Source: Arcicella aurantiaca (GTDB lineage: Bacteria; Bacteroidota; Bacteroidia; Cytophagales; Spirosomataceae). Taken from it: a stretch of 64,000 nucleotides of DNA. Below the pieces are notes generated by a model that was given only the letters and a program-made list of their open reading frames with translations, searched no databases and had not been told where the DNA came from. The translations under genes were made by a program, and so were the position numbers. Positions 36,761-46,500 of this stretch are shown in pieces (the stretch's first letter is position 1; every line of letters begins with the position of its first letter). The stretch is taken from assembly GCF_003148625.1 (NCBI RefSeq), contig NZ_QGGO01000008.1, positions 124,001 to 188,000 of the forward strand, read 5' to 3'.

Positions 36761-37071
36761 AGCAAGTTTTTTTTGTGCCGTCTTGAGACGGGCAAAACAG
36801 TGTTATTGACAAGATGTATTTCTGTGGGACAAATAGCGGCAATGGCATCATCATTGACAAGGTAAGATTGATGTATGCGTACAAAACCAACTGAGCTAAT
36901 TAATCGGTCAATTTTCGACAATGAAAATGGTACATATATCATTTTGCCGTCTCTCAGGTAAATTGCCGTGTAATTAATATTAGACTGCAAATACACAATA
37001 TTATTAACGAGAATAGACTTTCGTTTTTTCTCGTTAATAGTTAATAAGCCTCTATTTGCATCAAATGTCAT
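36757..37071 (-). CDS. Stand-alone LytTR DNA-binding protein
   Basis: The 104-residue protein is almost entirely a LytTR domain: ILVNNIVYLQSNINYTAIYL, the middle strand VPFSLSKIDRLI, GFVRIHQSYLVN, and the C-terminal VLPVSRRHKKNLL. No receiver or membrane domain is attached. LytTR proteins bind direct repeats near promoters. It lies between two mini secreted proteins with one- and four-base overlaps, so it is translated with them. It may control their expression or host surface genes; that is inference. Confidence 0.85.
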   Translation of the reverse strand: MTFDANRGLLTINEKKRKSILVNNIVYLQSNINYTAIYLRDGKMIYVPFSLSKIDRLISSVGFVRIHQSYLVNDDAIAAICPTEIHLVNNTVLPVSRRHKKNLL

Positions 37072-37349
37072 TATTGACCTGTGTGTAGGTATGACAAGTT
37101 GGTAATTAACAATACACCTTTGACAGAACCTTCACCGTAAGAAATAGTCTTACAGTAGAAGTGATTGCGAACCTTGAGCGTGTCCCCTGGGCGAATAGTC
37201 ACGATGTCTCCAGCTTGAGGGATAACGCCCCCCTGAAACGTACTCGGAACGTCTGAATAACCAGTTTGGGCTGTGGTAATTGTTGCAACACTTGCTTTCA
37301 TGCTCATTAATAATGTAGCAAAAGCGAATAGGAATAATAGCTTTTTCAT
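37071..37349 (-). CDS. Mini secreted protein with a G8-like repeat motif
   Basis: A signal peptide (MKKLLFLFAFATLLMSMKASVA) precedes a 70-residue mature part with TGYSDVPSTFQGGVIPQAGD and VTIRPGDTLKV. This is the same GxYxD...GGVxPxxxD pattern as the lipoprotein at 36452-36760. The stop overlaps the LytTR start by one base (TAATG), and the gene follows the nuclease gene after two bases. Function unknown. Confidence 0.65.
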   Translation of the reverse strand: MKKLLFLFAFATLLMSMKASVATITTAQTGYSDVPSTFQGGVIPQAGDIVTIRPGDTLKVRNHFYCKTISYGEGSVKGVLLITNLSYLHTGQ

Positions 37350-37351
37350 AA

Positions 37352-37999
37352 TTAGAATTGATAACCTGTTTTAGACTGTATGTAACTCAGCTCTACAATT
37401 TTTGCGGTAACTGTCTTATCGTCATTCTTGAATAGCAAGCAAAGCGGTTGTGTACCATGCCCAAATATTACCTTCCAATAGAATTCTGGAATGTTTACAT
37501 TTTGTTGACTGAGTGTGCCAATCTTACCAAGTCCACCTGCATAGATGGTTAGATTTTCATTGTTCAACGCCCACAGTTGGCACAAATCCTCATATTTTTT
37601 CCAAATTCCTCGGTTAAGATTTGGGGTTTGAGGCACGGCGTTAGTCATCACGTAGGTTTCTTTATTTAGCAGGACTGTTGACGTGCGAGCTTGCGAATTA
37701 CATAAGTGACCTCTGTCGTAGTGGGTGTTACTATAGAAACTTCGATTAACCCGCTTGAAGTTTGCACCTAAGCTAATATCCGTATAGAAAACGCCTGGAT
37801 ATTTCTCGACTCCTATATCAGTCTTTTTTAAAGTCCAGCCAACCCAATTGGCATGACCTAAAATGTTGTTGTAGCTAATTATATAGCCTTTTTTGGGCAA
37901 ATAGTAATTGTTTTTGTCTTTGCTTGTGGCATTAGAAATGTTTTTTACTTGTGAAAACGTCTGAACAGAAATAAGTAAAAGGATAAGTAATTTTTTCAT
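37352..37999 (-). CDS. Secreted DNA/RNA non-specific endonuclease (NUC1 family)
   Basis: A signal peptide (about 1-16) is followed by a NUC1/beta-beta-alpha-metal nuclease domain with catalytic D95-R-G-H98 and the metal-binding Asn128 in PQTPNLNRGIW. It would degrade DNA and RNA in the periplasm or outside the cell. In a prophage this could destroy competing DNA or help release; neither is shown. It belongs to the accessory operon. Confidence 0.87.
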   Translation of the reverse strand: MKKLLILLLISVQTFSQVKNISNATSKDKNNYYLPKKGYIISYNNILGHANWVGWTLKKTDIGVEKYPGVFYTDISLGANFKRVNRSFYSNTHYDRGHLCNSQARTSTVLLNKETYVMTNAVPQTPNLNRGIWKKYEDLCQLWALNNENLTIYAGGLGKIGTLSQQNVNIPEFYWKVIFGHGTQPLCLLFKNDDKTVTAKIVELSYIQSKTGYQF

Positions 38000-38030
38000 T
38001 AATTGTAGATACTGTTTTGTTTATGGGTGT

Positions 38031-38897
38031 TTACTGTTTAGGAGTTAAAGGATTAAAAAACATTTGATTGGCATTGTCAATTCGTAATTTTCTTAGATTC
38101 TCATCCTCGAAATTCAATGAATCTTCGTCCAAATCAGTTTGATAAATAACAGAGGGAACAAATCTGAAAGGGTCTTTATTGATTTCCTTAAAGCGTTCCA
38201 TGTCTTTGGCGAAGCTCTCGCCCACAGCCAAATCAATGGTGCGAAGCAACATTTGCTCCATTGTGAAATCACCTTTATGCACCGTAGGATTTACGGGCGA
38301 CGAGTTGATGATTATAACTTGGTCGGGTCTGTGTTGCAACACAGACTTGATAGGCGAAACGGTGATGATACCGCCATCTGAGGCGTTGGTAAACTCTTCA
38401 AAATGGGTTGAGAATCGCTGAGGTTTCCAGATTACGGGTTGAGAACACGATGCCATGATGGCACGAATGTAGTTTTCATCAGTGTCAAAATCATACTGTG
38501 TGCAAGTGCGGTATTTTCCGCTATTCATGTCCACAAAACCGATGTGGAATACAATTCCTTTATCTTTTGCCTTCTGAAGTGAGATGTATTTGCTTAACAA
38601 TGCGTGCAATGGCTCAATATCTAACACATAGTTTTTACCCAGTATGCGGTTTTTGACGATGTTGAAAGTCGAAATTTTACCCTTGTAAACGTCGTTATTT
38701 CGCAAGGTGGGGAATACCTTAATGATAGTGTCTATATCGCCCTGGGCAATCATTGCTCCGATTATTGACCCAACACTTACTCCAGAAATAAACTTTATGG
38801 TTTTGAAATCAAAACCATAGTCACGCATCCTTTTCAAGATTTGGACAGCGAACAAGCCCCTTGCACCGCCGCCCGAAAGAACAAGTCCTTTTCTCAT
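38031..38897 (-). CDS. Patatin-like phospholipase
   Basis: The start is taken at ATG 38897, whose A is the last base of the previous stop (TAATG), giving 288 residues beginning MRKGLVLSGGGARGLF. The patatin hallmarks are the oxyanion GGGARG, nucleophile S41 in GVSVG, and D174 in ASDGG. It is cytoplasmic by sequence and would hydrolyse membrane lipids. No CBASS cyclase is adjacent, so a role in lysis or host conversion is as likely as defence. Confidence 0.88.
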   Translation of the reverse strand: MRKGLVLSGGGARGLFAVQILKRMRDYGFDFKTIKFISGVSVGSIIGAMIAQGDIDTIIKVFPTLRNNDVYKGKISTFNIVKNRILGKNYVLDIEPLHALLSKYISLQKAKDKGIVFHIGFVDMNSGKYRTCTQYDFDTDENYIRAIMASCSQPVIWKPQRFSTHFEEFTNASDGGIITVSPIKSVLQHRPDQVIIINSSPVNPTVHKGDFTMEQMLLRTIDLAVGESFAKDMERFKEINKDPFRFVPSVIYQTDLDEDSLNFEDENLRKLRIDNANQMFFNPLTPKQ

Positions 38898-39379
38898 TAG
38901 TTTGGGCTGGGATATATTGGGCATGGCATACCAATTAATTGAAAATATTTGCACTGAAACTGAATCTTGTCGAGTAATACTTTCTTAGCAGTATTCAGTC
39001 TTTTTTGCATAGAATCAATCATCATTTGGTCAGATTGAAACGTAGATGACGAATAATCTTTTTCGGGTGTCCATTCCAAAATTGAGCCTCGAAACTCTTT
39101 TTGTTCGATAAAATCAACGACTTTCTTCGGTAGATTTCTGAAAGACATCGTTAACAAATTTGGATTATCAACAAAAGCTTTGATTTCGGCAACACGATTG
39201 AACGTTGCGGCACTTGTAGAATCAGGCTTTGACTGATAATAATTGATGATGCCATCTATTAGCATTGTGGCTTGTGATTTCGTCAAATCGGGCATATCTA
39301 AAAAGACAGCGTGTTGCTCTTGTGCATAAGAGCAGAGACTAACAAGAGCTAATAAGCTCGCAAAAATTAGATTTTTCAT
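38897..39379 (-). CDS. Secreted phage accessory protein, unknown
   Basis: The 160-residue protein has a signal peptide (MKNLIFASLLALVSLCSYAQ). The mature part is helical, including a KRLNTAKKVLLDKIQ coiled segment and two late Cys. It is translationally coupled to the patatin gene, so it may be an exported partner. I do not recognise a family. Confidence 0.6.
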   Translation of the reverse strand: MKNLIFASLLALVSLCSYAQEQHAVFLDMPDLTKSQATMLIDGIINYYQSKPDSTSAATFNRVAEIKAFVDNPNLLTMSFRNLPKKVVDFIEQKEFRGSILEWTPEKDYSSSTFQSDQMMIDSMQKRLNTAKKVLLDKIQFQCKYFQLIGMPCPIYPSPN

Positions 39380-39382
39380 GAT

Positions 39383-39979
39383 TTATTGTTTTGTATAATT
39401 GATTGTGATTTCAGCACGCTGACCGTAATGACCAGTAGTGAGAGCTGGGCGATAAGCCGTGAGCGTGTGGGTAGTAGGATTGAGATATACAGGCGGACCA
39501 ATTGGAATTACGTTCCGTTCTTCGTTGCCGTTGGCATCGAAATTGACGTCAACCATTTGGTAATAATAGAGATAGTCAACACCTGACACTAACTGTATTG
39601 ATGGACTTGCCCAGGTAAGGTAAATCTTTTGTGTATAGATTGTTTTGCCCTTCCACGTGTAGTTTGTAGCGGTTTCCAGCTCACTGGAGAACTCTTTGTA
39701 GAGCTCTATCGGCGTTGAGGTTTTGACCATAATTTTACGGTCGGGAGTAAGTACCAAATTATTTTGTACTCGCTCAATCATTAGAGCTACGAGGGTATCG
39801 GTCGTAAGGTCATAGCCGTATTTGGGTTCTTCGCAGGTTGGGCATTTCTTTTGTGCCGTGCGATAAGCAAAACGATATACGGCATTATTGACATTTTGAC
39901 GAGACAATACTTGTCTATTGGTCTGCGAAAAAGCACTGCCCATACTAAGGAGCAAGCATAGAAAAAGAAAATTTCTCAT
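39383..39979 (-). CDS. Secreted phage accessory protein, unknown
   Basis: The start at ATG 39979 overlaps the previous stop (TAATG) and opens a clean signal peptide (MRNFLFLCLLLSMGSAFSQ), giving 198 residues. The mature protein has a CPTC motif near residue 45 and a beta-rich C-terminus (GQRAEITINYTKQ). It is the first exported protein after the distal tail genes. Family unknown. Confidence 0.6.
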   Translation of the reverse strand: MRNFLFLCLLLSMGSAFSQTNRQVLSRQNVNNAVYRFAYRTAQKKCPTCEEPKYGYDLTTDTLVALMIERVQNNLVLTPDRKIMVKTSTPIELYKEFSSELETATNYTWKGKTIYTQKIYLTWASPSIQLVSGVDYLYYYQMVDVNFDANGNEERNVIPIGPPVYLNPTTHTLTAYRPALTTGHYGQRAEITINYTKQ

Positions 39980-40485
39980 TAGTTGAAAATTTTGATTGAT
40001 ACGTTGATTGTTACTTGAGTAGTAGAGCAATTGACAATGATTGCTCCGTCTTGATTGGTCTGAGCATCGACGGTGTTGGTCTTACTGCAGTTATAAGATA
40101 GTACAGACACACAGGCATCTACGCCCAACGTGTCGGTTTCCCAAATCGTAAATTCGTAGTCGCCTTCTGCGGCGTTGACAAGTTGTTCAGAATCGGTAAC
40201 CCAATCGTAGAATAAGAACATCGTATTAGTAGTGTCCTTTTTTAGCCACAAACCATTTCGGACACCCTCAGTACCGTGCACGACGTTGGCATCAAAAACA
40301 GCCACTGGAAGTATCGAACCTGACTGTTTGTGTACGCCGATAGCACGAAAATTTAGATTTCTAATATCGAAAGGAACAGGTGCAACAGGATTTGTAACAT
40401 CAAAAAACTGAAATTCTTGAATAATAGTTGAACCCGAAATAATTTTGAAATTGAGCTTTACAGGACTTCTATCAATTGTTGCCAT
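39979..40485 (-). CDS. Distal tail/baseplate-associated structural protein, tentative
   Basis: The 168-residue protein begins VKLNFKIISGSTIIQEFQF and is beta-rich, with YEFTIWETDTLG and a repetitive end (TQVTINVSIKIFN). This resembles upper-baseplate or tail-tip adaptor proteins that follow the tail genes. No signal peptide is present, unlike the genes downstream. The assignment rests on position. Confidence 0.45.
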   Translation of the reverse strand: MATIDRSPVKLNFKIISGSTIIQEFQFFDVTNPVAPVPFDIRNLNFRAIGVHKQSGSILPVAVFDANVVHGTEGVRNGLWLKKDTTNTMFLFYDWVTDSEQLVNAAEGDYEFTIWETDTLGVDACVSVLSYNCSKTNTVDAQTNQDGAIIVNCSTTQVTINVSIKIFN

Positions 40486-40525
40486 CGTATTTTTTTTCTA
40501 CGAAGGAACTGCCATAGGAATTTTC

Positions 40526-40538
40526 AAAAAAGGACGTT
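40526..40538 (-). promoter_or_regulatory. Phage boundary motif copy 1 (A6 GGACGTT)
   Basis: AAAAAAGGACGTT lies in the gap after the 626-residue tail gene and 41 nt before the next start. It is one of four copies, all in prophage gene gaps in the same orientation. Confidence 0.5.
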
Positions 40539-40542
40539 AAAA

Positions 40543-42423
40543 CTATCCTATGTATCTACGAAGCTTTAGTTCAACGACATATTTATTTATGTCTGACCTT
40601 ATTTTTACTGATATTGAGCTGGCTAACCAAAAAACGTCGTAGGCGAGTATTTTGCGTAGAAACGAAAATTCTACGAGTTCTTGAAGGGTAAGTTTTGCCG
40701 AAATTTCAAAATAGAGTGTATTATCATTAAAGTCTTGTTTAGCCTTATTGAAGGTCTTATAAATACCTGTTGCTTTTTCGAGGTCGAAAGACAAGGTATT
40801 TGTTTCAATTTTTCCTTTGTTTTCGTCCCAAAACAAAAACCGCAATGGAGAGGTATTTTTGTCTTGAGCAAATAGCGGTGAAATTGATTGAGCTTCAATT
40901 TGGGGGCGATTTGCGTTTTTGGTCAATCCCGGTATTTGTAAGGGCAAGTCTTCGAAATCGTCCTTATTGGCTTCAACGACAGCATCGCTCGGAATAGGAT
41001 TGTATGGCGCCGTGTTTTCCTTGGCAAGAGCATCACCCGAAATATTCCATTTCAATTGCTGTTTTTTAGCTTTTCGATATTGTATTTTTCTCGTATAAGA
41101 ACTTCTACCTGTTAGGTCAAGATAATCCACTTTCAAAATATTGGTATTGAAACGACTTAATTCTACGGTTTTTACGAACAAATTAAAGTGCAGCACTAAA
41201 CCAAATTGGTCGATAAGATACTGGAGATAATCCCCAAACTTAACATCTGGCAAATGATTGGCGTAAGTGATGGTATTATTGTAGATATTAACAGGATATT
41301 TGAGACCGTCGAGCATTTTGTCAAGCGTGTACAAATTGAAAATCAATATCTTTTTCACGTCCACATTTTGCAAAAAATCCCCTACGACGGTGTAACCCAC
41401 AAGGCTAAAAATCTTCCTGAGTACAAATTCTAAATACAACATTGGCACTAAGGAATACTTTGTTTTTTCGGTAATGACGTTGGCATTTCTTAATATTTTC
41501 CCTGCATCTGTTTTGTTAATTGTTCCGTTGAACACGTCTTCGGAATAATGTTTTGTGTTGTCAATTTCGGGCAATTGGTATGGTTTTGTCCATGTGGCTT
41601 TTAGGGAATTGTCCAGATAATCCGTAATGGTTGATACCGTCGAGGGATTAAGAATGAAAGTGGCTGTTTGGGTTATGCCTGCATTGCCGTCACGAAACGA
41701 GAATTTGACCGTAAATGTGTCTGTACTTATGCCCGTAGAAACGGCTAAGAATTGCTTATTCGAGAATAATACTTCATTGTTTTGCTGTGTGGTATTGTAA
41801 GCCGCTAAAAATTCTACAAAAAGTGGAATATTAGAGGTATCCGTAGGGGTAACTCCTAACTGAGCGGTTTGCTTTTCAGATAGTAGCACTGTGCCTTTAT
41901 AAATCTGGAGCGTGGTTGGTCGAAAAATTCGCTTAATACATTCAAGCATAGTAATACCAACGGTAAGATTGCGACCCAATGAATTATCATAGACCACACC
42001 CACACTTGAATTACCATCAACTTTATAGAGTGTTGCATTAAGGTTTTGAGTTGGTATAACGTCTTTACCGATGTCAAACTTATTCAACGATTTTTGCCAA
42101 AAAGCTTGAGCAATATTTCCCGGTGTTACGGTAAGGGTTGCGGTAATAATATTTTCGTCGGCATAGTCGAGAGCAAGCACTCCTTCAAATAGCTGAAGGG
42201 ATACTTCAAACAACAATACTTTGTAGGAAATTGTGGCCACACGGTTGACGTTCACCAAATTTGGATAATCCAATTTTGCCAAAATGGTTGGCGATGACGC
42301 AAATGTGAACGGATATGACCAGTCTCCAGAGAGCGGATTGAATACTGGAGACGACAAAGTATGTTCTATCTCGACGTCGGTAAGATAGACTTGAAAATTA
42401 AGGTCTATGAAGTGTAGATACAT
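40543..42423 (-). CDS. Distal tail/tip protein, unknown family
   Basis: The 626-residue protein has no signal peptide. It is beta-rich in the first 260 residues, then has a region with YSEDVFNGTINKTDAGKIL and LPDVKFGDYLQYLIDQFGLV, typical of tail-hub proteins in Bacteroidota phages. It starts at an ATG overlapping the previous stop (TAATG). Its position after the tape measure gene suggests a tail tip or baseplate hub. Confidence 0.55.
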   Translation of the reverse strand: MYLHFIDLNFQVYLTDVEIEHTLSSPVFNPLSGDWSYPFTFASSPTILAKLDYPNLVNVNRVATISYKVLLFEVSLQLFEGVLALDYADENIITATLTVTPGNIAQAFWQKSLNKFDIGKDVIPTQNLNATLYKVDGNSSVGVVYDNSLGRNLTVGITMLECIKRIFRPTTLQIYKGTVLLSEKQTAQLGVTPTDTSNIPLFVEFLAAYNTTQQNNEVLFSNKQFLAVSTGISTDTFTVKFSFRDGNAGITQTATFILNPSTVSTITDYLDNSLKATWTKPYQLPEIDNTKHYSEDVFNGTINKTDAGKILRNANVITEKTKYSLVPMLYLEFVLRKIFSLVGYTVVGDFLQNVDVKKILIFNLYTLDKMLDGLKYPVNIYNNTITYANHLPDVKFGDYLQYLIDQFGLVLHFNLFVKTVELSRFNTNILKVDYLDLTGRSSYTRKIQYRKAKKQQLKWNISGDALAKENTAPYNPIPSDAVVEANKDDFEDLPLQIPGLTKNANRPQIEAQSISPLFAQDKNTSPLRFLFWDENKGKIETNTLSFDLEKATGIYKTFNKAKQDFNDNTLYFEISAKLTLQELVEFSFLRKILAYDVFWLASSISVKIRSDINKYVVELKLRRYIG

Positions 42424-43577
42424 TAGTATTGTGTCTTTTGGGCAATTTCAAATTCTAATATAGTTTGCTCATTTGGATTGAAAGAATCAGTCTCAAGGCT
42501 TTGCATAACACTTTTAAGACGGACGGTTTCGGTGTCATCAACATAAAAAATATCTTTGGATGTACATAAATCCTCTGATAAATACGATAGCCAACCTTGC
42601 GACAATACACCCGTAGGAATTGCAAGCTTAGTGGACAATTGAACAGAATTGTCAATTGTTTCGAGATTTTCATTGGCAAAAACCTCTCGGCTGTATTCGG
42701 TAGTGGTGGTGATGCCTTCGGAAATTCTGAAGGTATCCCACACGCCAAAAAGGTTTTTGAAGTAGATGGTTCGCTCTGGTAAATCTGTTATGGATTCGTC
42801 GAGATAGAAAAAAAAGCTTTCTGAAAATTGTTCACCTAATACTCCAGCTTCGTTGACATTATACAGCGTGATGGAATAATGTGAAAAGTCTGGAGGAACA
42901 ATATCTCGTAGTTTAGGAAGCGATACATTAAGTTGATAGACATCGTTTTGCTTGAGTTCGTGAATTTCTGAATACTTGACAGAGCTGATTGATGAAAAAT
43001 CAGCATCGAAAAAGTCAGCTACGACGGCGACGCCTTCAGGACAAGGGTCAAGGTTGAACAGAAAATACAGAAATGAATGAGAACTTTCGGATATAATTCT
43101 GTAACGTGGACCTCCTTGCAAAAACATAATTCCGTTATTTCCTAAGCGATTTTTAAGAGCATTTTGTCCATCAGCATTCCATTTTTTACGGGCTATTTTG
43201 GCATTAATAGCCGTAAAGGTTTCCGATTTGGTAATGACATCTTGAGAAACAATTTTGCTTTGAATTTGATAATCTAACGAAAAATTAACTAATTTTTGAG
43301 CGGTGAAACTTAAAAGGCTCGGACGTGCTACGCTCTGAAAATGCGGGTTATCTTGTAAAATAGCCTGCAAATTGAAGTTGTAAGTATTGTTACGATTAAT
43401 GGTAATGAGCGGAGCATTAGCATTAATCGGCAAATCAAAGTCTCCACCTGCTACGGACTGAATATAAATAACAGCTTGACGAAGCGTAATAGCAGGTTCA
43501 TTTTGTACTGCGAGCGGATACAAAAGTGGATTTCTTGCACTCAATATTGGTGTTAAATTACTTGTTGATGTTGCCAT
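42423..43577 (-). CDS. Distal tail protein, unknown family
   Basis: I start at ATG 43577 (MATSTSNLTPILS), which overlaps the end of the tape measure gene by 20 nt; an earlier start at 43595 is possible. The 384-residue protein is beta-rich with repeated aromatic turns (LNVSLPKLRDIVPPDFSHYS and similar). The position directly downstream of the tape measure fits a distal tail (Dit-like) role. I do not recognise a named family. Confidence 0.55.
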   Translation of the reverse strand: MATSTSNLTPILSARNPLLYPLAVQNEPAITLRQAVIYIQSVAGGDFDLPINANAPLITINRNNTYNFNLQAILQDNPHFQSVARPSLLSFTAQKLVNFSLDYQIQSKIVSQDVITKSETFTAINAKIARKKWNADGQNALKNRLGNNGIMFLQGGPRYRIISESSHSFLYFLFNLDPCPEGVAVVADFFDADFSSISSVKYSEIHELKQNDVYQLNVSLPKLRDIVPPDFSHYSITLYNVNEAGVLGEQFSESFFFYLDESITDLPERTIYFKNLFGVWDTFRISEGITTTTEYSREVFANENLETIDNSVQLSTKLAIPTGVLSQGWLSYLSEDLCTSKDIFYVDDTETVRLKSVMQSLETDSFNPNEQTILEFEIAQKTQY

Positions 43578-46500
43578 TTTGATTTGCGGATGCACGTTTA
43601 CGGGTATCCTGATTAATAGTTAACAATTCGTTGAAATCATCAGCGTGCTTGTGGGTGAACATTACATAAGACTGTATGCCTGTTTCTAAGTTATCGTTAA
43701 GACGGTTAATTGCTTGTAATAATAGTCCGTCCATCGCATCAGCGACGTGCTGATTTTGTGGAGCTGTATTTGTAGAAGCCATGAAACTTGGTGCAGCACT
43801 CGTAAAATCCCCTCTTTTGAATTGTGGCACTTGCATTTGTGCTGCTAAATTCTTGAGGTCAGGAAATACAGTTTGACCCGTGTTCATTTTGCGAAGTATC
43901 GGCAAAATGTACGGGAACTCAGGTGCATTGACACCTGTATTATTCGTGATAAATTCAGGGCCTTCTTCGTTGACAATTGCCCATTTGGCGGTGGACGTTG
44001 GCAATTTGCTGAATTTGTCGGGGCTTTTATTGTCAGTAAATCCACCTTTTGCATAAGCATCAAAATTGGGTGGCTCTTGAGATAAAGCGACCGCTAATTG
44101 TGCTGCACCTGTAACACCCGAAATGATAGACAAAGGGATATTAGGCAAAGAAGCAACTACGGCTCTGGCGGTTTCAATAACTATTTGAGCAATACGAGCT
44201 TGCTTGTCTGCCTCCCAAGCTTTTTTCTTGATTTCAGCAGATTTTTTATTATGCTCAAGTTCAATGGCTGCTTTTTGGTCTTGATACTCTTGCTCACTAA
44301 TAACGCCTTGAGATTTCTGAGACTCAAGGTTCTGGATTTTTTTCTGGTATCGCTTATCCTCCTGAATCTGCTCGTTTTCAATTCCTGCTCTTTGCATATT
44401 GAAAAACTCACCTACAAGATTGCCTGTGATGCCAATACCTTTTTGGATGTTGGCATATACCTTTTGCTGTTTTTGCTCTAAATCTGCCTTAATTTTAGCG
44501 TCTTTGGCTTTCTGCTTTTCGGACTTGTCAACGGCTAAATCGTCATATTTTTGAGCGATTAAGGCTTTATCGTCCAGATATTTTCGTTCGATTTCGAGTT
44601 TTTGCGAAGCGTTAGCAGTAAGTAAAGCAAGTTCATAATCAAGCTTGAGAATGAATAATTCGATAGATTCTGCACGTGCTAAATCTTCATTTTTCTGTGC
44701 ATTTTTGAGAGCCTTATTTTGGGTATTAATCTCCCCTTTTAGCTTCTTTTCGGTATATTCAAGATTGACTTTTTGAGCGGCTTCTAATGCCTTTTTGTTG
44801 GCATCAGCATCGTTATCAGCTAATTCTTTGTCAAGAACTCGATTGCGTTCAATTATCCAGGAGTCGAAAGTTGCTTGAGATAATTCTTTGGCATCAACGA
44901 GTTTTTGTTCTGCATCAACTTCCTGACGATACTCAAGGCGAATTTGAGCTTCTTTTTTGTCGTTTTCGTTGGCAATTTGCTCAACACGAAGTTTCAAAAT
45001 CTTGGCATTGGCATTGGCTTCTGCTTGTACTTTTTTTTCTGCTAACTTTTCGGCATCGGTTTTCCCTTTGTTTCCCTTATCTTTTTGGGCATCCTCTTGC
45101 TCTTTTCTTAATTGACCTTCTTTAATTTTCGCAACGATTTTTTTATTATTATCGGCATTCTTGATAAGACGTTGGCTTTCTTCTTTAGCAAATTTCAGTT
45201 TGGCTAAAGCTTGGTTTTTAAGGTCTGCTAATTCTTGTAAGTTCCTTTCAGCATCTTTCTTTTGAGCGACACTGTAATATGATTTATCTTTCTCCTTAAA
45301 AAAGGCATCATTATAAGCTTTATTAGCGGCTAAAGCTTGCTCACGTGAAACACGTACAGTTTCTTTAGAAGCATTTATTTTTTTATCATCAATGGTTTTT
45401 CCTTTTGCATTTTGAAGCCAATAATTATTTGAATCTGTTACATCTTTACCTGCCGTCGTATTCCATTTTTCTCTCTTTTGTGCATTAGCAGATATTATTT
45501 TATCTTTTTCTGCTCCTTTTGAATCGTACTTAAATGCAATCGGTATCATCCCTCCTGAATAAACCATTGTTGTATTTCTCATTTTATCTGAAATCCAATC
45601 CAATGCTGATGTTGAAGATTGCAAAAACTTTCTCCAAAATCCATCAGAACTACTTCCCATCGAATGCCACATATTAGACCACGATGTAGAAAACTTGTCT
45701 AAATCTCCATTAAGGTTATTTAGTTGTTTATCCATCTGGTCAGTAGCTTCGGAAGTATTTGTAACTTCTTTTGTAAGTTTTGCTACTTCTTTACGCATAT
45801 CAACCAAGGTCATAGCGGCTACTACTGATTCTTGACCAAAAAGCTTAACAATTTCAGCAGGAGACAGTTTTGCTAAATTATCCAAAGCAGTATTTAATCC
45901 TACGACCGCAGGGTTCAACTCGTCAGTTCCTGTAAGTAATCGAGAGAAAATATTTCTTAGATTTGTTCCTGCTTCAGAGCCTTTTATCATTTTTGATGAC
46001 AAAGCTTGAACGAGAGCATTTGACTCTTCAAATGAAATATTTGAAGTATTTAGTATTGCTCCTGATTCCTTAAAAGCTGCTGCTGTTTCATTGATTTCTG
46101 ACGAGCCTGCTTTTGCTCCTGCAGCCATTACATTAATGTAACGGGTAGATTGGAATGCACTTTCTCCGAATTGGTTTAAAGCTCCAGTAACTGCTTTTGC
46201 GGAATCTTCAATTGAGAGCATTCCACCTGAAGCTTTAGAAAGTGTAATAATATCTTTCGTTACAGAAACAAGTGCCTCTTTTTGTTTTAGAAGTTCAGGT
46301 TTTAATGACCCAACAATCGTAATAGTATTTACAACTTCTACTGAAGATGCTGAAAATGCTTTCCCCATCGCTCGTGCTGCATCAGCATAGAACTCTAAAT
46401 CCTTCGCATCTTTTACGGGGTCTAACCCAGTGATTGCCGAAAGATTACCCATTGCTTTTGCGAATTGAGCTTTCTTCTTAATCATGTTTTCGACAGTCCC

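Noticed and set aside
38031-38897. Patatin as a CBASS effector
   Set aside because: No CD-NTase or accessory genes adjoin it; it is embedded in a phage operon of secreted proteins.
44098-45125. Plus-strand open frames within the tape measure gene
   Set aside because: They are antisense to the Lys/Ala/Glu-rich coiled-coil coding sequence and have no independent evidence.
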